The notes under the pieces were generated by a model. It was given only the letters and a program-made list of their open reading frames with translations, had not been told where the DNA came from and did no database searches. A DNA stretch of 64,000 bases from an uncultured Eubacteriales bacterium (GTDB taxonomy: Bacteria; Bacillota; Clostridia; Christensenellales; Aristaeellaceae): assembly GCA_900318145.1 (NCBI GenBank), contig ONJM01000004.1, forward strand, positions 1-64,000. The letters run 5' to 3'. The first letter of the stretch is position 1. Each line of letters begins with the position of its first letter. Both the position numbers and the translations under genes were made by a program. Shown here piece by piece: positions 25,549-33,878 of this stretch.

Positions 25549-27153
25549 ATGCCAAAGTATATTTTTGTAACCGGGGGCGTCGTATCCGGACTGGGGAAGG
25601 GAATCACCGCCGCGTCCATCGGGCGCCTGCTGAAGGCGCGGGGGCTGAAGGTCGCGGCCCAGAAGCTGGATCCGTATATCAACGTGGATCCGGGCACCAT
25701 GAGCCCGTATCAGCACGGGGAGGTCTACGTGACGGAGGACGGCGCGGAAACCGACCTGGACCTGGGCCATTACGAGCGGTTCATTGACGAGGATCTGAAC
25801 AAATACTCCAACCTGACCACCGGGAAGGTGTTCTCCAACGTGCTCCGCAAGGAGCGGCAGGGCGGCTATCTCGGATCCACGGTGCAGACCATTCCGCACG
25901 TGACCGACGAGATCAAGCGGTTCATTTACCGGGTCGGCGAAAAGACCGACGCGGACGTGGTGATCACCGAGATCGGCGGCACGATCGGCGACATCGAAAG
26001 CCAGCCGTTTATCGAGGCCATCCGGCAGGTGGGCCTGGAGGCCGGGCGGGAGAACACCCTGTATATCCATGTGACGCTGGTGCCGTACCTGAAGGCCAGC
26101 GGGGAGCACAAATCCAAACCTACGCAGCACTCCGTCAAGGAGCTGCAGGGAATGGGGATCACGCCGGACATCATCGTGCTGCGGACGGACGAGAAGATTA
26201 CGGACCCGTCCATCTTCAGCAAGATCGCCCATTTCTGCAACGTCAAACCGGACTGCGTGATTGAAAACGTGACGCTGCCGATTCTGTACGAGGCGCCGCT
26301 GATGCTGGAAGAATCGAACCTTTCCGCCACGGTCTGCCGGGAGCTCGGGCTGGAGACCCCGGAACCGGACCTGGCGGAATGGCGGAAGATGGTGGAAAGC
26401 GTCCGGCACCAGAACCTGACGGTGAAGATCGGCCTGGTGGGGAAATACGTGCAGCTGCACGACGCCTACCTGTCCGTGGCGGAAGCGCTGCGGCACGCCG
26501 GTTACGCCCAGGACGCGAAGGTGGAGATCGACTGGATCGATTCGGAAACCCTGACGGCGGAAAACGCGGAGCGCCGGCTGTCCGGCGTGCAGGGCATCAT
26601 CGTGCCCGGCGGCTTCGGCGGACGGGGCATCGAGGGCATGGTGGAGACGGCGCGGTACGCCCGGGAACACCATGTGCCGTATTTCGGGATCTGCCTGGGC
26701 ATGCAGACTGCCGTGATCGAATACGCCCGGAACGCGGCGGGCCTCGCGGGCGCCAATTCCCGCGAGTTTGACGAGGATTCGCCGCATCAGGTCATCAATT
26801 TCATGCCGGGGCAGAACGACGGGATCGACAAGGGCGGAACCCTGCGGCTGGGAAAATATCCCTGTGTGCTGAAGGAGGGAACGGTGATCGCCCGCTGCTA
26901 CGGGAAAACGGAGATCAGCGAACGCCACCGCCACCGCTACGAGTTTGCCAACGAATACCGGGAGGCGCTGGAGAAAGCCGGCCTCTGCCTGTCCGGCCTG
27001 TCGCCGGACGGAAACCTGGTGGAGACGGTGGAGATTCCCGGGGAGGACTTCTTTGTGGGCGTGCAGTTTCATCCGGAGTTCAAGAGCCGGCCGAACCGGC
27101 CGCATCCGCTGTTCGTCGGGTTCATCGGGGCCGCGCTGCGGTTTTTCGCGTAA
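25549..27153 (+). CDS. pyrG: CTP synthase
   Basis: A 534-residue enzyme that makes CTP from UTP, ATP and glutamine. The N-terminal amidoligase has [40 protein letters not shown] and [16 protein letters not shown]. The C-terminal class I amidotransferase (from about residue 290) has the nucleophile in FGICLGMQ and the HPEF motif ([16 protein letters not shown]). AAAAAGGAGG precedes the ATG. The leader (25464-25548) shows a short inverted element CAGG...CCTG but no convincing terminator, unlike the four attenuated genes upstream. It is the fifth glutamine-amidotransferase enzyme of the cluster. Confidence 0.97.
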   Translation: MPKYIFVTGGVVSGLGKGITAASIGRLLKARGLKVAAQKLDPYINVDPGTMSPYQHGEVYVTEDGAETDLDLGHYERFIDEDLNKYSNLTTGKVFSNVLRKERQGGYLGSTVQTIPHVTDEIKRFIYRVGEKTDADVVITEIGGTIGDIESQPFIEAIRQVGLEAGRENTLYIHVTLVPYLKASGEHKSKPTQHSVKELQGMGITPDIIVLRTDEKITDPSIFSKIAHFCNVKPDCVIENVTLPILYEAPLMLEESNLSATVCRELGLETPEPDLAEWRKMVESVRHQNLTVKIGLVGKYVQLHDAYLSVAEALRHAGYAQDAKVEIDWIDSETLTAENAERRLSGVQGIIVPGGFGGRGIEGMVETARYAREHHVPYFGICLGMQTAVIEYARNAAGLAGANSREFDEDSPHQVINFMPGQNDGIDKGGTLRLGKYPCVLKEGTVIARCYGKTEISERHRHRYEFANEYREALEKAGLCLSGLSPDGNLVETVEIPGEDFFVGVQFHPEFKSRPNRPHPLFVGFIGAALRFFA

Positions 27154-27158
27154 AAAAA

Positions 27159-27181
27159 CGGGAACAGCAAGGCTGTTCCCG
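27159..27181 (-). terminator. Terminator of the thioesterase gene
   Basis: A 9-bp stem (CGGGAACAG / CTGTTCCCG) with loop CAAGG. On the minus strand it is followed by seven Ts, so it serves the minus-strand thioesterase gene. It may also help end pyrG transcription. Confidence 0.85.
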
Positions 27182-27205
27182 CCGGATGCGCCCGGTCCCG
27201 AAAAA

Positions 27206-27604
27206 TTACAGCTTGAAGCCCGTGACGACGGCCTGGGCGATATCGCGGTCCAGGTCGTCCCGGACGTTCACGTGGTATACGCAGCTGGTTTTCCCGTCCT
27301 TGCGGCAGACCGCCTCCGCCGTGAGGACTTTTCCTTTTACGGCGCTGAGGAAGTTCATGCTGATCTGCTGGGCGACCGTGGGACGGTGCATGTTGGAGGC
27401 GGCGGTGGCGAAGGCGAAATCGATCAGCGTCAGGATCGCGCCGCCCATGACGCCGCCTTCCGCGTTTTTATGGCGGGGGCCCAGGGTCATGCGGCAGCGG
27501 GAGCGGCCTTCCGACAGCTCCTCCAGGGTGATATCGTTCTCGGTGGCAAACCGGTCCATTTCAAAAAACGCGCGTGCTTCCTCCAGGGACTGAAACTGTG
27601 CCAT
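27206..27604 (-). CDS. PaaI-family hotdog thioesterase
   Basis: A 132-residue single hotdog-fold protein. The active-site helix region reads HKNAEGGVMGGAILTLIDFA, with the Asn/Gly pattern and Asp of PaaI-type acyl-CoA thioesterases. It is followed by the strand AVKGKVLTAEAVCRKDGKTS. The likely role is hydrolysis of small or aromatic acyl-CoA esters in the cytosol; the substrate is unknown. It stands alone on the minus strand between pyrG and the T-box operon, with its own terminator. Confidence 0.85.
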   Translation of the reverse strand: MAQFQSLEEARAFFEMDRFATENDITLEELSEGRSRCRMTLGPRHKNAEGGVMGGAILTLIDFAFATAASNMHRPTVAQQISMNFLSAVKGKVLTAEAVCRKDGKTSCVYHVNVRDDLDRDIAQAVVTGFKL

Positions 27605-27728
27605 GATAAAACCTCCGGTCCGGCGGATGCCGGGTAATGTTCCGGGACATTATACCGCCCGGAACGGGGCGGGGCAAGAACGATCCGGAAACCGGAGGCG
27701 AAGAACAGGAGAAATACAATCCGGGGAA

Positions 27729-27757
27729 TTGACAACGGAATGGAAAAATGATATTTT
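27729..27757 (+). promoter_or_regulatory. Promoter of the tryptophan T-box operon
   Basis: -35 TTGACA (27729-27734), 17-base spacer, -10 TATTTT (27752-27757). It directly precedes the T-box leader, which occupies most of the 524-base gap between the thioesterase and the trpP-like gene. Confidence 0.75.
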
Positions 27758-27764
27758 CCTGTCT

Positions 27765-28030
27765 GTAAATACTGAAACCTTAGAGGCGAAAGTCAAACCG
27801 GGAGGGACGCCCACAGAGAGCGGGGGCAGCTGAAAACCCGCGGAAGGTTCACCGGCAAATGGTTCGCTGAGGGAAAGGGGAAACGGGGCAACCCGGAGTA
27901 TCCGGACCGTGGGCTCGCGTTAAGGGCAGAGCGTGTGTTGGCACGCTCGTGAGAGTGAACCGGTTTTCCGGTTCAATGAAGGTGGCACCATGGATTGACA
28001 ATCCGTCCTTTAGCGGGACGGATTTTTGTT
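27765..28030 (+). ncRNA. T-box leader, probably tRNA-Trp specific
   Basis: A tRNA-sensing leader of normal size. Stem I: base GCGAA (27786-27790) / TTCGC (27863-27867); distal part with AGAGAG (27815-27820) and GCTG (27829-27832) as in the family consensus. The likely specifier codon, TGG (27860-27862), lies just 5' of the base-helix strand and reads tryptophan. The antiterminator core AAGGTGGCACCATGG is at 27979-27993. Its TGGC would pair with an NCCA end whose discriminator is G, as in bacterial tRNA-Trp. The terminator AATCCGTCC / GGGACGGATT plus Ts is at 28000-28030. Uncharged tRNA-Trp would stabilise the antiterminator and switch on the downstream transport and biosynthesis genes. Confidence 0.88.
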
Positions 28031-28128
28031 TTGCCGGACCTTCCTTTCACGCACCGGGGCGGCAGCCGGTACCAACAAATAATTATTTTTTGTGAAGCCC
28101 TGAAGGGCGGAAGAAAGGAAGGTTTCCC

Positions 28129-28668
28129 ATGGCAGAAAAGAGAGTACTCAGAAACGAAACGGCAAAAGGTTTTTCTATCCAGGACCTGATCATCGTGGCG
28201 GTGCTGCTGGCCGCCGGTACCGTGCTGAAGCTGTTTGTCGGCAGCGTGGTCAACTTCTTCGGCATGAAGCCGAACTTCATCATCGCGTCCTATTGCCTGG
28301 CGATCCTGCTGGTCCGGCCGAACCTGGCCGGCTGCGCGATCATCGGCATCCTGGCCGGCGCCATCTGCCAGTTCCTGCCCGGAACCCCGTGGCTGAATTT
28401 CATTTCCGAGCTGCTGGGCGCCGCGGCCATGTTCTTCATGATCAAGGTTCCCTTTAAATTCGGAAAGCTGGACCTGAACCCCCTGCTGGCCACCTTCGTT
28501 TCCACGGTGATCTCCGGCGGCAGCTTCGTGGTCTGCCTGCTGGTGTTCATGGGAGCGGAAACCTCCAGCCTGGTGGCCTATATCCCGATCGTGCTGGGAA
28601 CCGCCGCCATCGGCAGCGTGCTGGTGCAGCTGCTGTACCTGCCGCTGCGCAAGGTGCTGAACCGGTGA
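28129..28668 (+). CDS. TrpP-like ECF substrate-binding (S) component
   Basis: A 179-residue membrane protein with five or six helices. It begins GFSIQDLIIVAVLLAAGTVL and continues with NFFGMKPNFIIASYCLAILLV. This resembles TrpP, the S component of tryptophan ECF transporters. The leading T-box with a Trp codon and the adjoining ECF module support tryptophan (or a relative such as indole) as the ligand. Start: ATG 28129 with AAAGGAAGG upstream. The short gap to the next gene contains CTTCGCTCAGAATGAC followed by the palindrome ATGACGC-CGG-GCGTCAT. Certainty is high for an S component, moderate for the ligand. Confidence 0.85.
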   Translation: MAEKRVLRNETAKGFSIQDLIIVAVLLAAGTVLKLFVGSVVNFFGMKPNFIIASYCLAILLVRPNLAGCAIIGILAGAICQFLPGTPWLNFISELLGAAAMFFMIKVPFKFGKLDLNPLLATFVSTVISGGSFVVCLLVFMGAETSSLVAYIPIVLGTAAIGSVLVQLLYLPLRKVLNR

Positions 28669-28731
28669 GGAGGCAGAACGCTTCGCTCAGAATGACGCCG
28701 GGCGTCATGATACGCAAAGGAGTTCAGTCCG

Positions 28732-29571
28732 ATGATTGAGATACAGGATCTGAGTTTTACCTATAAGAACGAGCAGAAGCCCGCCCTGCAGGAAATCCGC
28801 CTGTCCGTTCCGGACAGCGGCTTCCTGGGGGTGATCGGCCCGGCCGGGGCGGGGAAGACCACCCTGGCCCGGGCGGTCAGCGGCATGATTCCCCACCATT
28901 ATACCGGGGACTATTACGGCAGCGTGAAGGTGAACGGCCTGGACACGGTGGAAACCTCCCTGGAGGAGATCTCCCGGCTGGTGGGCATGGTGTTCCAGGA
29001 CGTGGACAGCCAGATCGTTTCCCCGGTGGTGGAGGATGAGCTGCTGTACGGGCTGGAAAACTTCGGGATTCCGCGGGAGGAAATCCCCGCGCGGATGGAA
29101 GAGGCGCTGCGGAAGGTCGGGATCGCGGACCTGCGGGACAGGATGATCGGTTCCCTGTCCGGCGGCCAGCGGCAGAAGGTGGCCATTGCGTCGATCCTCG
29201 CGCTGAAGCCGCGGATCCTGGTGCTGGACGAACCGACGGGCGAGCTGGATCCCCGGAGCAGCCGGCAGGTGTTTGCCCTGCTGAAGGAACTGAACGAGGA
29301 GCAGGGAATCACCGTCATCATCATTGAGCAGAAGATCATGCTGCTTTGCGAATTCGCGCGGCAGCTGGCGGTGCTGAACGGCGGGCGGATCGTCCGGCAG
29401 GGAGAAACCCGGGACGTGCTCGCCCACGCGGAGGAACTGGAAAAACTGGGCGTCAACTGCCCCCGGGTCACGACGCTGTCCCGCGTCCTTTCCGCGAAGA
29501 CCGGCGAGGAACAGCCCGTCTGCACCAGTCTGGCCGAGGCGGAAGAAATGATAAGGAGGCTGATCCAATGA
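28732..29571 (+). CDS. ecfA: ECF transporter ATPase 1
   Basis: A 279-residue ABC-type ATPase of an energy-coupling-factor transporter, a cytosolic subunit that powers vitamin or amino-acid uptake. Seen: Walker A GPAGAGKTTL (about residue 37-46), Q-loop GMVFQDVDSQI, signature LSGGQRQKVAIA, Walker B ILVLDEPTGELD and the switch region IIIEQK (Gln/Glu in place of the more common His in the H-loop neighbourhood). The length fits EcfA. AAAGGAG lies about nine bases before the ATG. It overlaps the next ATPase by four bases, as usual for EcfA/EcfA' pairs. Confidence 0.94.
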   Translation: MIEIQDLSFTYKNEQKPALQEIRLSVPDSGFLGVIGPAGAGKTTLARAVSGMIPHHYTGDYYGSVKVNGLDTVETSLEEISRLVGMVFQDVDSQIVSPVVEDELLYGLENFGIPREEIPARMEEALRKVGIADLRDRMIGSLSGGQRQKVAIASILALKPRILVLDEPTGELDPRSSRQVFALLKELNEEQGITVIIIEQKIMLLCEFARQLAVLNGGRIVRQGETRDVLAHAEELEKLGVNCPRVTTLSRVLSAKTGEEQPVCTSLAEAEEMIRRLIQ

Positions 29572-30395
29572 TCCGGATGGAACACGTCAGTTTCTCCTAT
29601 TCCGACCAGGGCCCCACCGTGCAGGACCTGAGCTTCCATATTGAGAAGGGCGAATTCGCTGCGATCCTCGGCGCCAACGGCGCCGGCAAGACCACCACGG
29701 TCCGGCTGATCGACGGCCTGATCCGGCCGACCGCCGGCCGGGTGCTGATCCACGGCGCGGACACTGCGAAGAGCCCGATCAGCGAACGCGCCCGCCGGGT
29801 GGGCTTCCTGTTCCAGAATCCCGACCGGCAGATCTGCAAGAACACGGTCCGGGAGGAGATTCTCTTCGGGCTGCGGACGGTGCGCGGGGAAGAGGGCGAG
29901 GAAAAGCTGCAGGCCCGCGCGGATGAGGTGCTGAAGGATTTTGCCTTCACCGGAGACGAGGAACCGTTCTCCCTCAGCCGCGGCCAGCGCCAGCGGGTCG
30001 CCCTGGCTTCCATCCTGGCGGTGGAGCCGGAGGTCCTGATCCTGGACGAGCCGACCACCGGCCTGGATTACCTGGAATGCTGCCATATCATGGACCGGAT
30101 CCGCCGGATGAACGAGGAGCAGCAGGTGACCGTGGTGATGGTATGCCACGACATGGAGGTCGTGCTGGACTACGCGAAGCGAGCGCTGGTGATGGCCGGC
30201 GGAAAGCTGCTGGGGGACGGGCCGGTCCGGGAGGTCTTCCGGAACCGGGAACTGATGGAGGCCGCCTCCATCCTGCCGCCGCAGATGACCGCGCTGGCCA
30301 TTCATCTGGGCAAAGGCTTTGAAAACGCCGACACGCCGGAGGCCGTCGCGGACGCAGCGCTGGCGCTGCGGAAGGGAGGCGCGCCGCATGACTAA
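29568..30395 (+). CDS. ecfA: ECF transporter ATPase 2
   Basis: A 275-residue partner ATPase (EcfA'). It has Walker A GANGAGKTTT, Q-loop FLFQNPDRQICKNTVREE (the Q-loop/QNPD pattern typical of ECF ATPases), a slightly changed signature LSRGQRQRVAL, Walker B VLILDEPTTGLD and the H-loop MVCHDMEVV. Start choice: the frame is open further upstream, but ATG 29568 overlaps the preceding stop (ATGA) with AAGGAGG at the right distance. Its stop overlaps the EcfT start by eight bases. The two ATPases and EcfT form the energising module for the TrpP-like S component, and possibly for other S components elsewhere. Confidence 0.94.
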   Translation: MIRMEHVSFSYSDQGPTVQDLSFHIEKGEFAAILGANGAGKTTTVRLIDGLIRPTAGRVLIHGADTAKSPISERARRVGFLFQNPDRQICKNTVREEILFGLRTVRGEEGEEKLQARADEVLKDFAFTGDEEPFSLSRGQRQRVALASILAVEPEVLILDEPTTGLDYLECCHIMDRIRRMNEEQQVTVVMVCHDMEVVLDYAKRALVMAGGKLLGDGPVREVFRNRELMEAASILPPQMTALAIHLGKGFENADTPEAVADAALALRKGGAPHD

Positions 30396-31134
30396 CCTGT
30401 TCCAGTATGTGCCGGGAAATTCCGTGATCCACCGGATGAACCCGGTCACCAAGATTTTCCTGACGATTGTGATCTGCGTCTCGGCTTTTATCTCCGGAAA
30501 CCTGTTTTACCTGGCGGGGCTGCTGGCGGTTGACCTGCTGATCGGCGTGATTGCCGGCGTCCCGGGGAAGACCCTGACGATTTTCAAAGGGCTGCTGAAG
30601 ATTGCCCTGTTCCTGTTCGTGCTGCAGATCCTGCTGGTGCGCAAGGGCACGCCGGTGCTCTGGATCATTACGGACCAGGGGCTGCTGACCGCTGGCAAGG
30701 TGGTGCTCCGGCTGGTGGTGGTGTGCATGCCGCTGGCGCTGGTGCTGGCCGTAACGCGGATCAGCGACCTGACGAACTCCCTGGTGCAGGTGCTGCACGT
30801 TCCGTATCCCTATGCTTTTACCCTGTCCACCGCAATCCGGTTCGTGCCCCAGTTTCTGGAGGAAATGAGCGGGATCATGGAGGCGCAGACGGCCCGGGGC
30901 GTGGCTTTCGACAAGGCCCGGGGGCTGAAGAAATTTTCCATGCTGCTGCCGCTGTGCGCGCCGCTGCTGATCTCCTCCGTCCGGCGGACGGACCAGACGG
31001 CCGCGGCCGCGGAGATCCGCGGCTTCCGGCTCCGGACCCGGGCGTCCGGATACCGGAAATACCCGTTTACTTTCCTGGACCTGGCGGCGGCCGTATGCTG
31101 CGGGCTGCTGCTGGCCGGCGCGATTGTGCTATAA
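30388..31134 (+). CDS. ecfT: ECF transporter transmembrane (T) component
   Basis: A 248-residue membrane scaffold with about five helices. The cytoplasmic coupling motifs of EcfT are visible: ARGVAFDKARG (first A-R-G motif, residues about 170) and the second, ending AEIRGFRLR. These contact the two ATPases. The N-terminus VIHRMNPVTKIFLT is typical. Start choice: ATG 30388 follows GAAGGGAGGCGCGCC. The stop is followed by a short tandem repeat (AGGATCCATC twice, 31137-31156) before the trpB-like gene. It is part of the T-box-controlled operon. Confidence 0.93.
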   Translation: MTNLFQYVPGNSVIHRMNPVTKIFLTIVICVSAFISGNLFYLAGLLAVDLLIGVIAGVPGKTLTIFKGLLKIALFLFVLQILLVRKGTPVLWIITDQGLLTAGKVVLRLVVVCMPLALVLAVTRISDLTNSLVQVLHVPYPYAFTLSTAIRFVPQFLEEMSGIMEAQTARGVAFDKARGLKKFSMLLPLCAPLLISSVRRTDQTAAAAEIRGFRLRTRASGYRKYPFTFLDLAAAVCCGLLLAGAIVL

Positions 31135-31199
31135 TAGGATCCATCAGGATCCATCAGGCTGAACCCTGTATATCCGAGAACGGAAAGGAGCCGATGACC

Positions 31200-32570
31200 A
31201 TGGCGAACAAGGAAATCCCCTACAAAATCTATCTGACGGAAGACGAGATGCCCAAATACTGGTACAACCTGCGGGCGGACATGAAGAACAAGCCCGCGCC
31301 GCTGCTGAACCCCGGCACCGGAAAGCCCATGACCGCGGAGGAGCTGGGCGCCGTGTTCTGCGAGGACCTGGTGAAGCAGGAACTGGACAACGATACCCGG
31401 GAATACCCGGTGCCCCGGGAGATCCTGGATTTCTACAAAATGTACCGGCCTTCGCCCCTGGTGCGGGCCTACTGCCTGGAGAAGAAGCTGAACACGCCCG
31501 CGAAGATTTACTACAAGTTTGAGGGCAACAACACCAGCGGCAGCCACAAGCTGAACTCCGCCATCGCCCAGGCCTACTACGCGAAGCAGCAGGGCCTGAA
31601 GGGCGTGACCACGGAGACCGGCGCCGGCCAGTGGGGTACGGCCCTGAGCATGGCCTGCGCGTACTTCGAGCTGGACTGCAAGGTCTACATGGTGAAGGTT
31701 TCCTATGAGCAGAAGCCCTTCCGCCGGGAGGTCATGCGGGTGTACGGCGCGGACGTGACGCCTTCGCCGTCCATGACGACCCAGGTCGGACAGAAGATCC
31801 TGCGGGAGCATCCCGGAACCACCGGATCCCTGGGCTGCGCGATTTCCGAAGCGGTGGAAACGGCCGTGGGCACGCCCGGATACCGCTACGTGCTGGGCAG
31901 CGTGCTGAATCAGGTGCTGCTGCACCAGAGCGTGATCGGCATGGAAGCCAAGACGGCCATGGACAAGTACGGCATCAAACCGGACGTAATCATCGGCTGC
32001 GCCGGCGGCGGCAGCAACCTGGGCGGCCTGATCGCTCCGTTCATGGGCGAGAAGCTGCGGGGCGAGCAGGATTATGAGTTTATCGCGGTGGAACCCGCGT
32101 CCTGCCCGAGCCTGACCCGGGGCGTGTTCGCGTACGACTTCTGCGACACCGGTATGGTCTGCCCGCTGGCGAAGATGTACACCCTGGGCTCTGATTTCAT
32201 TCCCGCGCCGAACCACGCCGGCGGCCTGCGCTATCACGGCATGAGCCCGATCCTGTCCCAGCTGTACGACGACGGCATGATGAAGGCCATTTCCGTTCCG
32301 CAGACCCGGGTGTTCGGAGCGGCGGAAACCTTTGCCCGGACCGAGGGCATCCTGCCCGCGCCGGAAAGCAGCCACGCCATCTGCGCGGCGATTGACGAAG
32401 CGATGAAGTGCAAAGAAACCGGCGAGGAGAAGACGATCCTCTTCGGGCTGACCGGCACCGGATATTTCGACCTGGTGGCTTACCAGAAGTATCATGACGG
32501 ACAGATGGACGATTATGTGCCGACGGACGCCGAACTGGAGCAGTTCCGCGCGCGGCTGCCGAAGGTGTAA
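31200..32570 (+). CDS. trpB: TrpB2-type tryptophan synthase beta chain
   Basis: A 456-residue PLP enzyme of the TrpB2 (alternative, stand-alone) group. It joins indole and serine to give tryptophan. Motifs: the PLP lysine in NNTSGSHKLNSAIAQA, the catalytic glutamate in TETGAGQWG, the phosphate-binding GCAGGGSNLGGL and the closing GLTGTGYFDL. The N-terminal extension (YKIYLTEDEMPKYWYNLRAD) is typical of TrpB2 and absent from TrpB1. No trpA or other trp genes adjoin, so indole salvage is plausible. Start choice: AAAGGAG is three bases from ATG 31194 but nine from ATG 31200, so the latter is preferred. It sits within the tryptophan T-box operon. Confidence 0.94.
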   Translation: MANKEIPYKIYLTEDEMPKYWYNLRADMKNKPAPLLNPGTGKPMTAEELGAVFCEDLVKQELDNDTREYPVPREILDFYKMYRPSPLVRAYCLEKKLNTPAKIYYKFEGNNTSGSHKLNSAIAQAYYAKQQGLKGVTTETGAGQWGTALSMACAYFELDCKVYMVKVSYEQKPFRREVMRVYGADVTPSPSMTTQVGQKILREHPGTTGSLGCAISEAVETAVGTPGYRYVLGSVLNQVLLHQSVIGMEAKTAMDKYGIKPDVIIGCAGGGSNLGGLIAPFMGEKLRGEQDYEFIAVEPASCPSLTRGVFAYDFCDTGMVCPLAKMYTLGSDFIPAPNHAGGLRYHGMSPILSQLYDDGMMKAISVPQTRVFGAAETFARTEGILPAPESSHAICAAIDEAMKCKETGEEKTILFGLTGTGYFDLVAYQKYHDGQMDDYVPTDAELEQFRARLPKV

Positions 32571-32585
32571 GGGGAGAGGCGGAAG

Positions 32586-33728
32586 ATGGACATTCAGGAA
32601 CTGCGGAAGCAGATTGACCGGGTGGACGACGAGCTCGTCCGCCTGTACGGCGAGCGGATGGAACTGACCCGGCAGGTCGGCCGCTGGAAGCGGGAACACA
32701 ATGTTCCGGTCCTGGATACGGAGCGGGAAAGGAATCTGCTGAACCGGGTCGGGGAAAAAGCCGGGGAAGCGAACGAAAACGGTGTCCGCGCGCTCTTCGG
32801 GTTCCTGATGTCCCAGAGCCGGACCAGCCAGATGCTGGACGGCCGCCCGGAAAGCCGGATCGGCGGACAGATCCGGACCGCGCTGCAGGAAACGCCGGCG
32901 CTTTTTCCGCAGAAGGCGGTGGTCGCCTGCCAGGGCGTGGAGGGCGCCTATTCCCAGATGGCCTGCGAAAAGATTTTTTCTGCGCCTTCCATCCTGTACT
33001 GCCGGGATTTCGAAAGCGTTTTCAGCGCCATTGAAAAGGGCCTGTGCCGGTACGGGATCCTGCCGATTGAAAACAGCCTGGCCGGATCGGTGAACAGCGT
33101 GTACGACCGGATGATCAGCCGGAAATTTTACATCGTGCGCTCCGCCCGGGTGAAGATCGACCATACCCTGATTGCGCCGCCCGGCACGGGCCTCGGGGAG
33201 ATCCGGGAGATTTATTCCCACGAGCAGGCGATCCAGCAGTGCTCCCGTTTCCTGGAGGCGCACGGCGAATGGCATGTGAACATCTGCCGGAACACCGCCG
33301 CCGCGGCGCAGATGATCGCCGAAAGCGGCCGTAAGGACGCGGCGGCGATTTCCTCCGCCGCCTGCGCGCAGCTGTACGGGCTGGAAATCCTGGAAACGGA
33401 TATCCAGAACAACAGCAACAATCATACCCGGTTTATCTGCATTTCGAAAAAGCCGGAGATCTATCCCGGCGCGGATCACACCAGCCTGATGCTGGTGCTG
33501 CCGAACCGCCCGGGCTCCCTGTACCAGCTGCTGGGGCGGTTCAACGCCCAGGGGATCAACCTGACGAAGCTGGAAAGCCGGCCCATGCCGGGCAGGGATT
33601 TCGAGTTCATGTTTTATTTTGACATCGACGCTTCGGTATACTCGCCGGCCTTTGCCCGCCTGATCGAGGAGCTGGACGTCACCCTGGAGCAGTTCTCCTA
33701 TCTGGGCAGCTATTCGGAGCTGGCCTGA
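32586..33728 (+). CDS. pheA: Chorismate mutase / prephenate dehydratase (P-protein)
   Basis: A 380-residue bifunctional enzyme leading to phenylpyruvate. The chorismate mutase domain (residues 1-85: IQELRKQIDRVDDELVRLYG, RMELTRQVGRWK) precedes prephenate dehydratase (VACQGVEGAYSQMA; FESVFSAIEKG; GILPIENSLAGSV; NHTRFICIS). The C-terminal ACT regulatory domain has PNRPGSLYQLL and LESRP, the phenylalanine-binding motif. It lies 15 bases after trpB, so phenylalanine synthesis is placed under the Trp-sensing leader. This is noteworthy because the two pathways compete for chorismate. A terminator follows. Confidence 0.96.
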   Translation: MDIQELRKQIDRVDDELVRLYGERMELTRQVGRWKREHNVPVLDTERERNLLNRVGEKAGEANENGVRALFGFLMSQSRTSQMLDGRPESRIGGQIRTALQETPALFPQKAVVACQGVEGAYSQMACEKIFSAPSILYCRDFESVFSAIEKGLCRYGILPIENSLAGSVNSVYDRMISRKFYIVRSARVKIDHTLIAPPGTGLGEIREIYSHEQAIQQCSRFLEAHGEWHVNICRNTAAAAQMIAESGRKDAAAISSAACAQLYGLEILETDIQNNSNNHTRFICISKKPEIYPGADHTSLMLVLPNRPGSLYQLLGRFNAQGINLTKLESRPMPGRDFEFMFYFDIDASVYSPAFARLIEELDVTLEQFSYLGSYSELA

Positions 33729-33744
33729 ACCTGCGGCTGCGCGG

Positions 33745-33768
33745 ATCCCCTCTCCGGAGGGGATTTTT
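33745..33768 (+). terminator. Terminator of the T-box/ECF/trpB/pheA operon
   Basis: An 8-bp perfect stem (ATCCCCTC / GAGGGGAT) with loop TCCG is followed by TTTTT, 17 bases after the pheA stop. Confidence 0.88.
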
Positions 33769-33878
33769 CCGTATCCGGAAAGATTTGCGGGCAGCCGCGG
33801 AAAAGCAGTGGCATTTTCCCCGCCTCCTGTGGTAGAATAGATAGCAAGAAACGGACGACAGATTCCGGAAATGAAAGT

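Noticed and set aside
31130-31135. TATAAT before trpB as an internal promoter
   Set aside because: It is formed by the last codons and stop of ecfT, and no -35 lies 16-18 bases upstream.
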